The position numbers were made by a program, and so were the translations under genes. This document shows positions 38,747 to 58,722 of a stretch of DNA of 64,000 nucleotides, one piece after another; within the stretch, counting starts at the first letter, position 1, and each line of letters starts with the position of its first letter. The stretch is from positions 685,320 to 749,319 of the forward strand of contig NC_066571.1 of NCBI RefSeq assembly GCF_024679095.1. Reading direction: 5' to 3'. A model generated the notes under the pieces. It saw only the letters and a program-made list of their open reading frames with translations. It searched no databases and was not told the origin of the DNA. The stretch is from Eriocheir sinensis (taxonomy: Eukaryota > Arthropoda > Malacostraca > Decapoda > Varunidae).

Positions 38747-39396
38747 AAAAACTTCAAGCGCGCGAGAGGCGCCAAAGTACCGTAAACAATCAAACAGTAG
38801 AGACCAACCAACATCACCAAGGCCTACAACAGAAAACACACGCAGAAACCAGACTACTGTGCCTCGAAGCATCGAAGTCAAGAAGGACATTTCTGTCCGA
38901 TACACCAATGCGCGTAGTCTAATACCCAAACGGGATGAGTTACTTGCCTACATTGACGTGGAAAGACCGGACGTGATTACAATCACCGAAACATGGGGCA
39001 CCTCTGACCACCTAATTATCGAATTCTCAATTCCGGGATACGAGAGATTCTACAAAAACAGACTTCACAAGAAAGGAGGTGTAATATGCTACGTTTAGAA
39101 CAAATACCCTGCCGTGAAAATAACCAAACAGGACTCAGATAAATATGGCACCGCGTATGTAGAACAGGAAACTAGCAAAAACAACAAATTTACGATTGGA
39201 ACCGAATACAGACCTCCAAAACATTAAAGCAGCTAACGACGCAGCGCTGTATGAGGAAATTCACACCATAACACAAAACAAACAATCATTATTGGGGACT
39301 TCAACTGTTCCAACATTGACTGGACCACGATGAATGGACGTCAGAAGGGTAACAGATTACTCGAAATGTTAGAAGGCACTTTTGTAACCCGGATCG
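38727..39396 (+). pseudogene. ORF2 5' part (endonuclease N-terminus) of CR1-B copy 2
   Basis: ATG at 38727 overlaps the ORF1 stop. The product reads VRYTNARSLIPKRDELL (about 38895), VITITETWGTSDH with the metal-binding Glu (about 38970), then a TAG at 39096-39098. After frameshifts come YRPPK and IIIGDFNCSNIDW (about 39285). It ends at the Jockey insertion in LLEMLEGTFVTR. Confidence 0.85.
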
Positions 39397-42300
39397 TTTT
39401 TTTTTTTTTTTTTTTCACAACAAAGGAGGCAGCTCAAGGGCACACACAAAAAAGAAAACAATAATAAAAAAAAGCCCGCTACTCGTTGCTCCTAAAAAAG
39501 AAACAAAAGAGGTGGCCGAAAGCAAGATCAAATACGGGAGATGTCCTGATACCCTCCTCTTGAAAGAGTTCAAGTCGTAGGCAGGAGGAAATACAGATGA
39601 AGGAAGATTGTTCCAGAGTTTACCAGCGTGAGGGATGAAAGAGTGAAGATGCTGGTTAACTCTTGCATAAGGGGTTTGGACAGTATAGGGATGAGCATGA
39701 GTAGAAAGTCGAGTGCAGCGGGGCCGCGGGAGGGGGGGAGGCATGCATTTAGCTAGTTCAGAAGAGCAGTCAGCGTGGAAATATCGATAGAAGATAGAAA
39801 GAGAGGCAACATTGCGGCGGAATTTAAGAGGTAGAAGACTATCAGTATCAGGAGGAGAGCTGATGAGACGAAGAGCCTTAGCCTCCACTCTGTCCAGAAG
39901 AGCTGTGTGAGTGGAGCCCCCCCACACATGAGATGCATACTCCATACGAGGGCGGACAAGGCCCCTGTATATGGACAGCAACTGTGCGGGGGAAAAGAAC
40001 TGGCGGAGACGGTACAGAACGCCCAGCCTCGAGGAAGCTGATTTAGTAAGAGATGAGATATGAAGTTTCCAGTTGAGATTTTGAGCTAAGGATAGACCGA
40101 GGATGTTTAGTGTTGAGGAAGGTGATAGCTGGGTGTTGTTAAAGAATAGGGGATAGTTGTTTGGAAGATTGTGTCGAGTGGATAGGTGGAGAAACTGTGT
40201 TTTTGAGGCGTTGAAGGACACCAGGTTCCTCTTGCCCCAATCGGAAATAATAGTAAGGTCTGAGGCTAAGCGTTCTGCAGCCCCCAGCCTTGAGTCGTTA
40301 AGTTCCTGTAGGGTGGGTCTTCTATTAAAAGAAGTTGAGTAATGCAGAGTGGAATCATCGGTGTAGGAATGGATAGGACAGTTCGTTTTGGAAAGAAGAT
40401 CATCAATGAACAACAGAAAAAGAGTGGGAGATAGGACAGAACCCTGTGGGACACCACTGTTAATAGATTTAGGGGAAGAACAGTGACCGTCTACCACAAC
40501 AGAAATAGAACGGTCAGAAAAGAAACTGGAGATAAAGATACAGAGAGAAGGATAGAAACCGTAGGAGGGTAGTTTGGAAAGCAAAGATTTGTGCCAGACC
40601 CTATCAAAAGCTTTTGATATGTCTAATGCAATAGCAAATGTTTCACCGAAACGGCTAAGAGAGGATGACCAAGAGTCAGTTAAGAAGGCTAGGAGATCAT
40701 CAGTAGAACGCCCCTTGCGGAACCCATACTGGTCAGAAGTGGAAAGGTGCTTTTGAATCTTCCGGTTAAGGATTGATTCAAAAGCTTTAGATAGACAAGA
40801 AATTAAAGCTATAGGACGGTAGTTCGAAGGATTGGAGCGGTCACCCTTCTTAGGCACAGGCTGTATGAAGGCATACTTCCAGCAAGAAGGAAAGGTAGAT
40901 GTTGACAGGCAGAAGCGAAAGAGTTTGACCAGGCAGGGTGAGAGCACGGAGGCACAGTTTTTAAGGACAATAGGAGGCACTCCATCAGGTCCATAAGCCT
41001 TCTGAGGATTGAGGCCAGAGAGGGCATAGAAAACATCATTTTGAAGAATCTTTATAACAGGCATAAAGGAGTCAGAGGGGGGATGAGTAGGAGGAATATG
41101 CCCAGAATCGTCCAGAGTGGAGTTTTTAGAAAAAGTTTGAGAGAAGAATTCAGCCTTAGAGATAGATGAGACGGCAGTGTTGCCGTCAGGACTGAGGAGT
41201 GGAGGGAAAGATGAAGAAGTGAAGTTGGAGGAGATGTTTTTGGCTAGATGCCAGAAGTCACGGGAAGGGTTAGAAAAAGCAAGGTTTTGGCATTTTCTAT
41301 TAATGAAAGAATTTTTGGTTAGTCGGAGAATAGATTTGGCACGATTTCTGGCAGAAATGTAAAGTTCATAATTAGCATTAGTTTCAAGGCTCTGGTACCT
41401 TTTGTGAGCTGCCTCTCTATCATTGACAGCACGAGAACAAGCGTGATTAAACCAAGTCTTTTTAGCGTGAGGAGTAGAGAAAGAACGAGGAATGTATGCC
41501 TCCATTCCAGAGACAATCACCTCTGTGATGCGCTGAGCACACACAGAGGGGTCTCTATCCTGGAAGCAATAATCTTTCCACGGGAAATCGGAAAAGTACA
41601 TCCTCAGGTCGTCCCACCGAGCTGAAACAAAATGCCAAAAGCATCGCCTCTTCGGTGGGCCCAGAGGGTGTACAGGAGCGATAGGACAAGATGCAGAAAT
41701 AAGATTGTGATCGGAAGAGCCCAACGGAGAGAACAGTTTGAAAGAATAAGCAGAAGGGTTTGAGGTAGGGAAGAGGTCTAGAATGTTGGGCCGGTCTCCA
41801 AGACGGTCGGGAATACGTGTAGGGTGCTGGACCAACTGCTCTAGGTCGTTGAGGATAGCAAAGTTGTAGGCTTGTTCACCAGGATGGTCAGTGAAAGCGG
41901 ATGAAAGCCAAAGCTGGTGGTGAACATTGAAATCTCCTAGGATGGAGATTTCAGCGAAGGGAGAGTGGGTCAAGATGTTTTCCACTTTAGAATTCAAGTA
42001 GTCAAAGAATTTTACATAGTTGGTAGAGTTAGGTGAGAGATAAACAGCACAGATGTATTTAGTAATAGAATGACAATGAAGTCTTAGCCAGATGGTAGAA
42101 AATTCAGAAGAGTCAAGGTTGTGGGCACGAGAGCAAGTGATGTCGTTGCGCACGTAGGCGCAACATCCAGCTTTGGATTGAAATTTAGGATAGAGATAGT
42201 AGGAGGGAACAGAGTAGAGATTGCTGTCAGTAGCCTCAGAAACCTGTGTTTCGGTAAGGAAGAGAAGGTGAGGTTTAGAGGAGGAGAGATGATGTTCCAC

Positions 42301-42645
42301 AGAATGAAAATTAGAGTGAAGACCGCGAATGTTGCAGAAATTGAGAAGAAAGAGGTTCGAGGAGTTATCAAGACACCTCTCAGGTCGGCAGCCAGAAAGG
42401 GAGTCCTCCCTGGGGGAATTTGTGGTCCCCCCCCCCCCCCAGGCGGGGAGTCTGAGGCTTGTTGTAGGTGCCCCATTTTGAAATTTGAATTTTGGGAAAA
42501 GGTGTATATGTTGTGTGAATGTAGTGTGGTGTGGATAAAGAGAGGATCTGTCTTTAGAGAGCATGCTGAACTACTCTCTGGTGTTGCTGAGACAATAGGG
42601 AAATGGTTAGTGAGGACATGGGAAGGGTCTTTGGAGGGCTTCAGC
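39397..42645 (-). mobile_element. Jockey-like LINE, copy 2, with uninterrupted EN-RT ORF
   Basis: The 3' end carries a poly(A) tail (T run 39397-39415 on plus). It is inserted in opposite orientation in the endonuclease of CR1-B copy 2. The flanks both contain GT-x-ACCC (39386 and about 42655), a possible short or diverged target duplication. About 80 bp separate the ORF start from the 5' boundary, so there is no ORF1: either 5' truncation or a family without ORF1. Confidence 0.88.
39415..42564 (-). CDS. Endonuclease-reverse transcriptase, 1049 codons
   Basis: The ATG at 42564 opens an uninterrupted frame. Residues about 70-290 are the apurinic-type endonuclease: [51 protein letters not shown]. 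Residues about 330-480 are a linker ([13 protein letters not shown]). Residues about 510-790 are the [76 protein letters not shown] and catalytic YTDD at 734-737, a Thr variant of the usual YADD. The end has a LWNNLPSS block, then about 40 very hydrophobic residues. The TGA stop abuts the poly(A). An older copy lies at 23650-26205. Confidence 0.92.
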   Translation of the reverse strand: MLSKDRSSLYPHHTTFTQHIHLFPKFKFQNGAPTTSLRLPAWGGGGTTNSPREDSLSGCRPERCLDNSSNLFLLNFCNIRGLHSNFHSVEHHLSSSKPHLLFLTETQVSEATDSNLYSVPSYYLYPKFQSKAGCCAYVRNDITCSRAHNLDSSEFSTIWLRLHCHSITKYICAVYLSPNSTNYVKFFDYLNSKVENILTHSPFAEISILGDFNVHHQLWLSSAFTDHPGEQAYNFAILNDLEQLVQHPTRIPDRLGDRPNILDLFPTSNPSAYSFKLFSPLGSSDHNLISASCPIAPVHPLGPPKRRCFWHFVSARWDDLRMYFSDFPWKDYCFQDRDPSVCAQRITEVIVSGMEAYIPRSFSTPHAKKTWFNHACSRAVNDREAAHKRYQSLETNANYELYISARNRAKSILRLTKNSFINRKCQNLAFSNPSRDFWHLAKNISSNFTSSSFPPLLSPDGNTAVSSISKAEFFSQTFSKNSTLDDSGHIPPTHPPSDSFMPVIKILQNDVFYALSGLNPQKAYGPDGVPPIVLKNCASVLSPCLVKLFRFCLSTSTFPSCWKYAFIQPVPKKGDRSNPSNYRPIALISCLSKAFESILNRKIQKHLSTSDQYGFRKGRSTDDLLAFLTDSWSSSLSRFGETFAIALDISKAFDRVWHKSLLSKLPSYGFYPSLCIFISSFFSDRSISVVVDGHCSSPKSINSGVPQGSVLSPTLFLLFIDDLLSKTNCPIHSYTDDSTLHYSTSFNRRPTLQELNDSRLGAAERLASDLTIISDWGKRNLVSFNASKTQFLHLSTRHNLPNNYPLFFNNTQLSPSSTLNILGLSLAQNLNWKLHISSLTKSASSRLGVLYRLRQFFSPAQLLSIYRGLVRPRMEYASHVWGGSTHTALLDRVEAKALRLISSPPDTDSLLPLKFRRNVASLSIFYRYFHADCSSELAKCMPPPLPRPRCTRLSTHAHPYTVQTPYARVNQHLHSFIPHAGKLWNNLPSSVFPPAYDLNSFKRRVSGHLPYLILLSATSFVSFLGATSSGLFFIIVFFFVCALELPPLL

Positions 42646-45747
<3,102 letters not shown>

Positions 45748-45789
<42 letters not shown>

Positions 45790-45885
45790 TATATATATAT
45801 ATATATATTTATATAGATATATATATATATATCAACAAACAACTAAGCAACCATAAAAATAACCCGAGAGTCAGTAATCCTCAAA

Positions 45886-45969
<84 letters not shown>

Positions 45970-45976
45970 TATATAT
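45748..45976. repeat. Two (TA)n tracts with a short unique island
   Basis: TA repeats at 45748-45831 and 45890-45976 separated by about 58 bp of unique sequence. They lie between the left satellite and the left inverted terminus of the core element. Confidence 0.95.
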
Positions 45977-45978
45977 TA

Positions 45979-46122
45979 GTAGTCCGGCCGCTAAGGACCA
46001 GATTTCAAGAGGATGGGGACATGCCGGATAAAAGCACCAAATTTTGTTCAGGCATTCTACAGGGTCCTAGCTATGATTTTGAGAGGGGAGACAAACGATC
46101 CAATCACTCAGACGCCTCTACG
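45979..46122 (+). repeat. Left terminal inverted repeat
   Basis: Pairs with 48711-48842. Weak similarity may extend inward to about 46225 (TATTCCGTATGTG against CACATGCGGAAATA at 48675). Confidence 0.85.
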
Positions 46123-46160
46123 AACCATTTTTGTGATAACGGCTAATTTTCACTTGGAAA

Positions 46161-46181
46161 AATCTTGATGAAATCAAGATT
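46161..46181. repeat. Perfect small hairpin
   Basis: AATCTTGAT-GAA-ATCAAGATT: nine-base stem, three-base loop, just inside the left terminus. Confidence 0.8.
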
Positions 46182-46324
46182 CGCCTTTAATGGCAAAAGA
46201 AATATTCCGTATGTGCAATACATCCACTAGTTTGTTATTTTTTTCATCCTTTCTTATACTTCAAGATCACACTTTTCAAATCTTACCAGGACAACCGTTC
46301 TATTACAATGGAATTTAGGCTTAC

Positions 46325-48274
46325 ATGTATGACCATGAATTACTTACGTACATGTACTTAGTTAAGGTTGCAACAATACCCATTGACCAAGCCCACGAAC
46401 AAAACAACGAGCTTGTGAAAGGTGAAGGAGGAGCAGTGGGCCTCACCGAGAACCCAGTTGCCTTCAGGAAGTGGATGGTTGCGGGACCGGAGCAGGTGCG
46501 ACTCCTGGCAGAGTTCGGGGAGCAGTATGCCGACACACCAAATGATGACCAGTACCATCACGAGGAGGGTCTATCTACCCAGAAGACTATCCAGAAGCAA
46601 ACTGTGGACCTTATCCAGGTCATCAGTGAGATGGGAAACCCATTCAAGGACGACATCCCAGAACTCCTGGCACTTGATACACGGAATATCATCGACCATC
46701 CTGTTGTCAACACAGTCCGCACAGTAGAGGCTGTTGGCAAGAAGCAGTATGAAACATACAAGAAGTCAGTGTTGACAGATGCTACACACTCCATCCATGA
46801 CCCAATTAAGAAAAACAAATTGCCCCTGTTCAGATCGCCAACACCAAAGACGAAGAGTAAGCAGGTCGGACAAGTGTCTATGCTGAAGGATGACGTAGCC
46901 CTCTTTTCCCGTCTCTACATAGTCACACAGCACCGTGATGGGGACCTGGACACCTTCTTCAAGCATGAGAATCACCCATACCCTCCTTCTCTGGCTGAAA
47001 GAGGGAAGCTGCGACAAGGGAAGAAGTCCGATCTCACCAACATTCTGGCCCAGAAGACGCAAGAAGAACCCTCTGGCTCATTTGATGTTAGAGTGCTCGA
47101 TGGTGCTGCTGTGGTACACCTCCTCCCAGTGACTGGCATCACTACATTTGACGATTATGCAAGTGGAGTGTTTGTTCCCTACATCATGAGGCAACTGGAA
47201 ACCTCCATGAGAGTAGATGTGGTATGGGACAGGTACCTGGACAACAGTATCAAAGAATCAACCAGAGAGAAACGGGGGAAAGGTGTACGAAGGAAGGTGG
47301 CAGGCCAGACCAAGGTCCCAGGCAATTGGCCCGATTTCCTGCGTGACTCCACAAACAAGGTAGAACTCTTCCAGTTCCTATCAGAGAAGATTGTATCCAC
47401 TTCCTTCCCAGACGGAAAGCAGGTCTTTGTAACATCTGGAACCTCTGTAGTCTGCAGTGGCACTGACCACTCGATGCCGCCATGTGACCACGAAGAGGCA
47501 GACACAAGAATTGTGGTCCATCTACAAGATGCCCTGGAGAGTGGATGCACCGCATGCTTGGTACGCACCGTGGATACTGACGTTCTTGTCATCCTCATCG
47601 GGAAGTATCACTTTCTAGCCAGCAAGTATCCATCGGCTGACATCTGGGTCGCCTTCGGCAGTGGCAAAAACTTCCTTTTCCTACACATCAATGCCATCTG
47701 TAGTACTCTGGGCAAAGAGAAGTCCACAGCGCTACCAGTGTTCCACAGCTTGACAGGGTGTGATACGACTTCTTCTTTCTTTGGAAAGGGAAAAAAGTCG
47801 GTTTGGGAAGCATGGGGTGCCTATACCGAAGTCACAGATGCCTTCAACTTCATCGTAGAACATCCACATGCACAAATCACCGTGGATTGCCAGGAGTTCC
47901 AGATGCTGGAACGTTTCACAGTCGTTATATATGACAAGACCAGCCCTCTAGTGTCGGTGAATGAAGCAAGAAAGGAACTGTTTTGCCAGAAAAACAGAAC
48001 GATGGAGAACATTCCCCCAACTCAACAGGCCCTGCTGCAGCACACCAAGCGTGCAGTGTACCAGGCTGGCATTTGGACAACCTGTCACCAGGCCCAACAA
48101 CAGACACCAACTGCTGAAGGCTGTGGTTGGACACTGGATGCAGAAACAAAGTCCTGGGTTCCTGTCTGGAGCTCGCTGCCTGCGGCAGCAAAGGCTGTAA
48201 GTGAACTTGTGAGGTGTGCCTGCAAAAGTGCTGCAGGTTGCGGCGGGAGATGTTCATGCAAGAAAGCCAACTGA
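46325..48274 (+). CDS. XPG/FEN (PIN-like) nuclease-like protein with Cys-rich tail, probably N-terminally truncated
   Basis: 649 codons, ATG at 46325. Conserved stretches: IDQAHEQNN (20-28), KGEGGAVGLTENP (33-44), VDVVWDRYLDNSIK (297-310), CDHEEADTRIVV (387-398), GCTACLVRTVDTDVLVIL (408-425), FHSLTGCDTTSSFFGKGKK (473-491). EEAD, then DTD, then GCD followed by a Gly/Lys-rich segment, echo the E-x-E, D-x-D and GCD(Y)...GIG blocks of FEN1/EXO1-type nucleases; this link is my inference. The end (about 629-649) has C-x-C clusters. A TGA at 48272-48274 is followed in frame by KCTELCSCKCEK and a TAG, so the CXC-like tail is cut. I recall many invertebrate relatives that are longer at the N-terminus. 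The gene lies between inverted termini and is more GC-rich than its surroundings. Confidence 0.75.
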   Translation: MYDHELLTYMYLVKVATIPIDQAHEQNNELVKGEGGAVGLTENPVAFRKWMVAGPEQVRLLAEFGEQYADTPNDDQYHHEEGLSTQKTIQKQTVDLIQVISEMGNPFKDDIPELLALDTRNIIDHPVVNTVRTVEAVGKKQYETYKKSVLTDATHSIHDPIKKNKLPLFRSPTPKTKSKQVGQVSMLKDDVALFSRLYIVTQHRDGDLDTFFKHENHPYPPSLAERGKLRQGKKSDLTNILAQKTQEEPSGSFDVRVLDGAAVVHLLPVTGITTFDDYASGVFVPYIMRQLETSMRVDVVWDRYLDNSIKESTREKRGKGVRRKVAGQTKVPGNWPDFLRDSTNKVELFQFLSEKIVSTSFPDGKQVFVTSGTSVVCSGTDHSMPPCDHEEADTRIVVHLQDALESGCTACLVRTVDTDVLVILIGKYHFLASKYPSADIWVAFGSGKNFLFLHINAICSTLGKEKSTALPVFHSLTGCDTTSSFFGKGKKSVWEAWGAYTEVTDAFNFIVEHPHAQITVDCQEFQMLERFTVVIYDKTSPLVSVNEARKELFCQKNRTMENIPPTQQALLQHTKRAVYQAGIWTTCHQAQQQTPTAEGCGWTLDAETKSWVPVWSSLPAAAKAVSELVRCACKSAAGCGGRCSCKKAN

Positions 48275-48710
48275 AAATGCACCGAACTGTGCAGCTGCAA
48301 ATGTGAGAAGTAGACACATAATTACAATTATGAATCATACCTGCATTGTGATACTGGTGCTTAACAAAGACATGGCATTCCTACAGCTGTACAAGAAGAA
48401 CATGATTGTTGTATAATGAGTTTAATGAATACTTATTTCATTTTTGAATTGCAAGGAGTATGTTTTAATTCGTGTTCTACTATTAAAATACATGGCATTT
48501 CGCGATGTCCGCAGGGGAGTTTAAAGTCGAATAAATATTGAATTTATGTTTTTTTGACAGCCATATTGAAATATTTTATTCTGGAGTTATTAAATAATAA
48601 TAATAAGATAACTTGCATCCAATAAACATTATCCTTATGACTATTCTTTTAAAAACCCCATTTACCCTAATTTCCACATGCGGAAATATCAAAATAATAA
48701 AGAAACGCTC
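48275..48710 (+). other. 3' region after the nuclease-like ORF
   Basis: Holds the residual Cys-rich codons to the TAG at about 48310, then AT-rich sequence with several AATAAA-type motifs (about 48530 and 48620) that could serve polyadenylation. Confidence 0.5.
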
Positions 48711-48842
48711 CTTATAGCCATCTGAGTGATGGGATCATTTGTCTCCCCTCTCAAAATCATAGCTAGGAGCCTGTAGAGTGCCTGAAAAAAGTTTGGTGCT
48801 TTTATCCGGCATGTCCCCATCATTTCACTAAGCTACCAGACT
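48711..48842 (-). repeat. Right terminal inverted repeat
   Basis: Reverse complement of the left terminus, about 94 percent identical over the inner 100 bases by eye. Confidence 0.85.
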
Positions 48843-48949
48843 ATAAAAAAAATAAAGAGGTAAAGATAACAAGCTAAAATTGGAGTGGAAATATAATGTA
48901 ATAATCATAAAGCTAAGTGTATAATGATCAGGGGGAGGGTAACGTGTTT

Positions 48950-50850
<1,901 letters not shown>

Positions 50851-50919
50851 CTTAATGGTACTCAGCGTCAGACCGAAGAAGAGAGGATCCAATACAAAAC
50901 ACAGACAAAAAATAACAGT

Positions 50920-51117
<198 letters not shown>

Positions 51118-51299
51118 AAAAGTTGGTGAAGCAGAACACAATTTTAACACCTTTATTTCCCCCACGTGTGTCTCTGAATAATAGACCACACTGCCACAAG
51201 GGACATTACTCTGAGCCGGGGAGAATAAAATAAAATAAAAGAAGAGAGAAGGAAATAATATAAAACGAGGTACGAATTGTGTTAGATAAATGTGATACG

Positions 51300-51412
51300 T
51301 ATACCCAGTTAATGTTATACCCAGACCAAAACGTATCCAGTTCATGTTCTGCTCAGACTAAAAACGTACGGAGACCAGAACGTATCCAGATAATGTTATG
51401 CCCGGACCAAAA
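51300..51412. repeat. Degenerate short tandem repeat
   Basis: CCAGACCAAAACGTATCCAG and variants occur about three times with AATGTTATACCC-like spacers. Confidence 0.6.
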
Positions 51413-51509
51413 CAATGAAATATAAAGCAGAGAAAATAAGAAGAAAAACAGGACACAAAACAATTAGAAAGGGGGAAACAAAATATACATACAAATTTGG
51501 ATAAGTTAA

Positions 51510-56640
<5,131 letters not shown>

Positions 56641-56865
56641 TATGCTAGGGTTAGGTAAATTATGATTAGAGAAGGCGTGCGCGTGCTTCAGTGCCGGCCT
56701 AGAGGACCTCACTCCGCCTGCAGGTACCACGTGGACCCCCTCCGACGCTGCTGGGCAGAATTGGAACTACAAGGAAGACAACACACACACACACACACTC
56801 ACTCACACCTTTGCAGCGATCAGACGTGCCTTCCAATTCCTTCAACTCTGCCTCAGCCACCAGTC

Positions 56866-57882
56866 ATGGATCTTGAGGCAGTGAAAGTGCTCCTGGACTC
56901 TCAAGAACGGGCCTTTCGTTCCGCCATGGACTTGGTGGTGGAACAGCTCAATAAGTGTACAGAGTTGGTTGAAGGTACAGTGACTGATCTGATCAAAAGT
57001 CTAGAATTCTCACAGGCCGAAATTGTGGACTTAAAGAACAACATCAAAGTGCTTCAGAAAACGCTAAATGAGAAACAAGTGATTATTGAAGGACTTGAAT
57101 CCAAAGTCTCGGAGACGGTACAGCGACTCAACTACAACGAGGACTATAGTAAACGCAATAATCTACGGATCACTGGCCTCCAAGAACAAGCGGGTGAAAC
57201 ATGGGAGAACACAAGCACCAAAGTGTCAAAGATGATCAACGATACTCTAGAGCTTCCCCCTGTGAGTCTCGAACGTGCTCACAGGGTGGGACCGGTCAAC
57301 CCATCCCGCCCCCGGCCAGTCGTTGTACGGTTTGAGAAGTACAGCGACCGAGAAACAGTCATTAGGAATGCAAAGAAACTCAAAGGAACCGGCATCTACA
57401 TCAGTGAAGATCTCTGCCCTGCCTCTCAAGAAATCAAGATGAAGCAACTACCTCTACTGAAGAAAGCGAGAGATGAAGGTAAAATCGCGTACTTCCGTCA
57501 CACGCGATTGATCATCAAAGAAAAAACTGGCCAACAATCATCATTCTCAACCATCGCAGCTGACCCGACACATCGAGTCGCTGGTCCGACTCCTTACAGC
57601 TCTGGCGGGGGCGGGGCGGCCCACAGTGCTGGGACTGGGACCACTGGAGGCGTAAGTTCTGCTGCGACTGGAGACTCCCAGACTAGTGCTTCGAAGACTG
57701 CTACTTCCCTGACTGGTGCTCTGCCGAAGGTGCCTAGTGGTGGTGCTGGCGGTGCCTCCTCGTTGCTGCCTCATGCTGGTGCTGACGGGATGTCGACTGA
57801 GACAGGTGTTCAAATGGGAGGAGGAATGGACATAATGGGTGGACGTACCCAGAAGAATCTGAGAGAACGCAGGAAGAAGTAG
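56866..57882 (+). CDS. ORF1 RNA-binding protein (coiled coil, RRM-like, C-terminal domain)
   Basis: ATG at 56866 (CAGTCATGG context) gives 338 residues; an in-frame upstream extension lacks motifs and was not used. Residues about 40-95 form a coiled coil (LEFSQAEIVDLKNNIKVLQK). Then NYNEDYSKRNNLRITGL begins an RRM-like fold typical of L1 ORF1p (Transposase_22 type), with ERAHRVGP and PRPVVVRFEKYSDRETVI. The C-terminal domain has IYISEDLCPASQEIKMKQL and FRHTRLIIKEK. The last 110 residues are Gly/Ser/Thr-rich and end in basic RERRKK. Such proteins form trimers on element RNA and have chaperone activity. The frame is intact and precedes ORF2. Confidence 0.9.
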   Translation: MDLEAVKVLLDSQERAFRSAMDLVVEQLNKCTELVEGTVTDLIKSLEFSQAEIVDLKNNIKVLQKTLNEKQVIIEGLESKVSETVQRLNYNEDYSKRNNLRITGLQEQAGETWENTSTKVSKMINDTLELPPVSLERAHRVGPVNPSRPRPVVVRFEKYSDRETVIRNAKKLKGTGIYISEDLCPASQEIKMKQLPLLKKARDEGKIAYFRHTRLIIKEKTGQQSSFSTIAADPTHRVAGPTPYSSGGGGAAHSAGTGTTGGVSSAATGDSQTSASKTATSLTGALPKVPSGGAGGASSLLPHAGADGMSTETGVQMGGGMDIMGGRTQKNLRERRKK

Positions 57883-58125
57883 ATAAGTAAAGTCACTCAA
57901 CAATCTTCAACTTCGATTTAACTAGCATGATACCAGTACTCTTGTTTTCATTCATGTCACCCAAAATACTGTTTATTGTTATTGTACAACCAATTGTCAC
58001 TCCTGTGACCTTTACTTAACACTTCAGGATTACCATTACCTCTACTTCACTTGTATTTCTTCTACCATTAATTTACTACTACCAATACAATTACTACTAC
58101 CTCTTAATACTACTTATTTCTACTA

Positions 58126-58133
58126 TTGCCGCT

Positions 58134-58172
<39 letters not shown>

Positions 58173-58325
58173 TACTGTTGGTGCTTCTATTACTGCTACT
58201 ACTACTACCATTACTGCTATCACTACTACTACTACTACTACTACTACTTTTACTACTACTACTTTTACTACTACTACTTTTACTACTACTACTTTTACTA
58301 CTACTACTTTTACTACTACTACTTT

Positions 58326-58396
<71 letters not shown>

Positions 58397-58558
58397 TTAC
58401 TACTACTGCTACTACTGCTACTACTACTATTGCTACTACCACTGCTGCTGCTACTACTACTACTACTACTATTGCTACTACTACTACTACTATTGCTACT
58501 ACTACTACTACTGCTGCTATTACTACTACTGTTACTACTGCTGCTATTACTACTACTG

Positions 58559-58609
<51 letters not shown>

Positions 58610-58710
58610 TTACTATTACAACTACTACTACTACTACTACTACTACTTCAGCTACTGTTGTTACTTCTACCACTGCTGCTACTACTACCATTACTGCTAC
58701 TACTACTACG
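58126..58710. repeat. (ACT)n-type trinucleotide array between ORF1 and ORF2
   Basis: About 585 bp of ACT triplets with GCT and ATT variants and a 15-bp higher-order unit TTTTACTACTACTAC repeated about six times (58247-58330). It is in frame with ORF2 and would encode nearly 200 residues dominated by Thr if translated. Confidence 0.95.
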
Positions 58711-58722
58711 CTAGATAACTAC

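Larger units (their letters stand above)
45977..48843 (+). mobile_element. Candidate DNA transposon core with inverted termini and nuclease-like ORF
   Basis: The left terminus (about 45979-46122) and right terminus (48711-48842) are inverted repeats. The 30-base stretch starting GATGGGGACATGCCGGATAA is identical, and about 70 further bases differ at about six positions. The outer 15 bases (TAGTCCGG.. against TAGTCTGG..) are also alike. The only substantial ORF lies between. Low complexity outside hides any target duplication. No DDE-type transposase is visible. Superfamily unassigned. Confidence 0.7.

Noticed and set aside
46422..48338. Overlapping ORFs on both strands in the nuclease-like gene
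   Set aside because: Shorter, without motifs, and all lie within the 649-codon frame, which carries the conserved segments.
58110..58691. 193-codon poly-Val ORF on the minus strand
   Set aside because: Shadow of the trinucleotide array; the same applies to the poly-Leu frame at 58178-58714.
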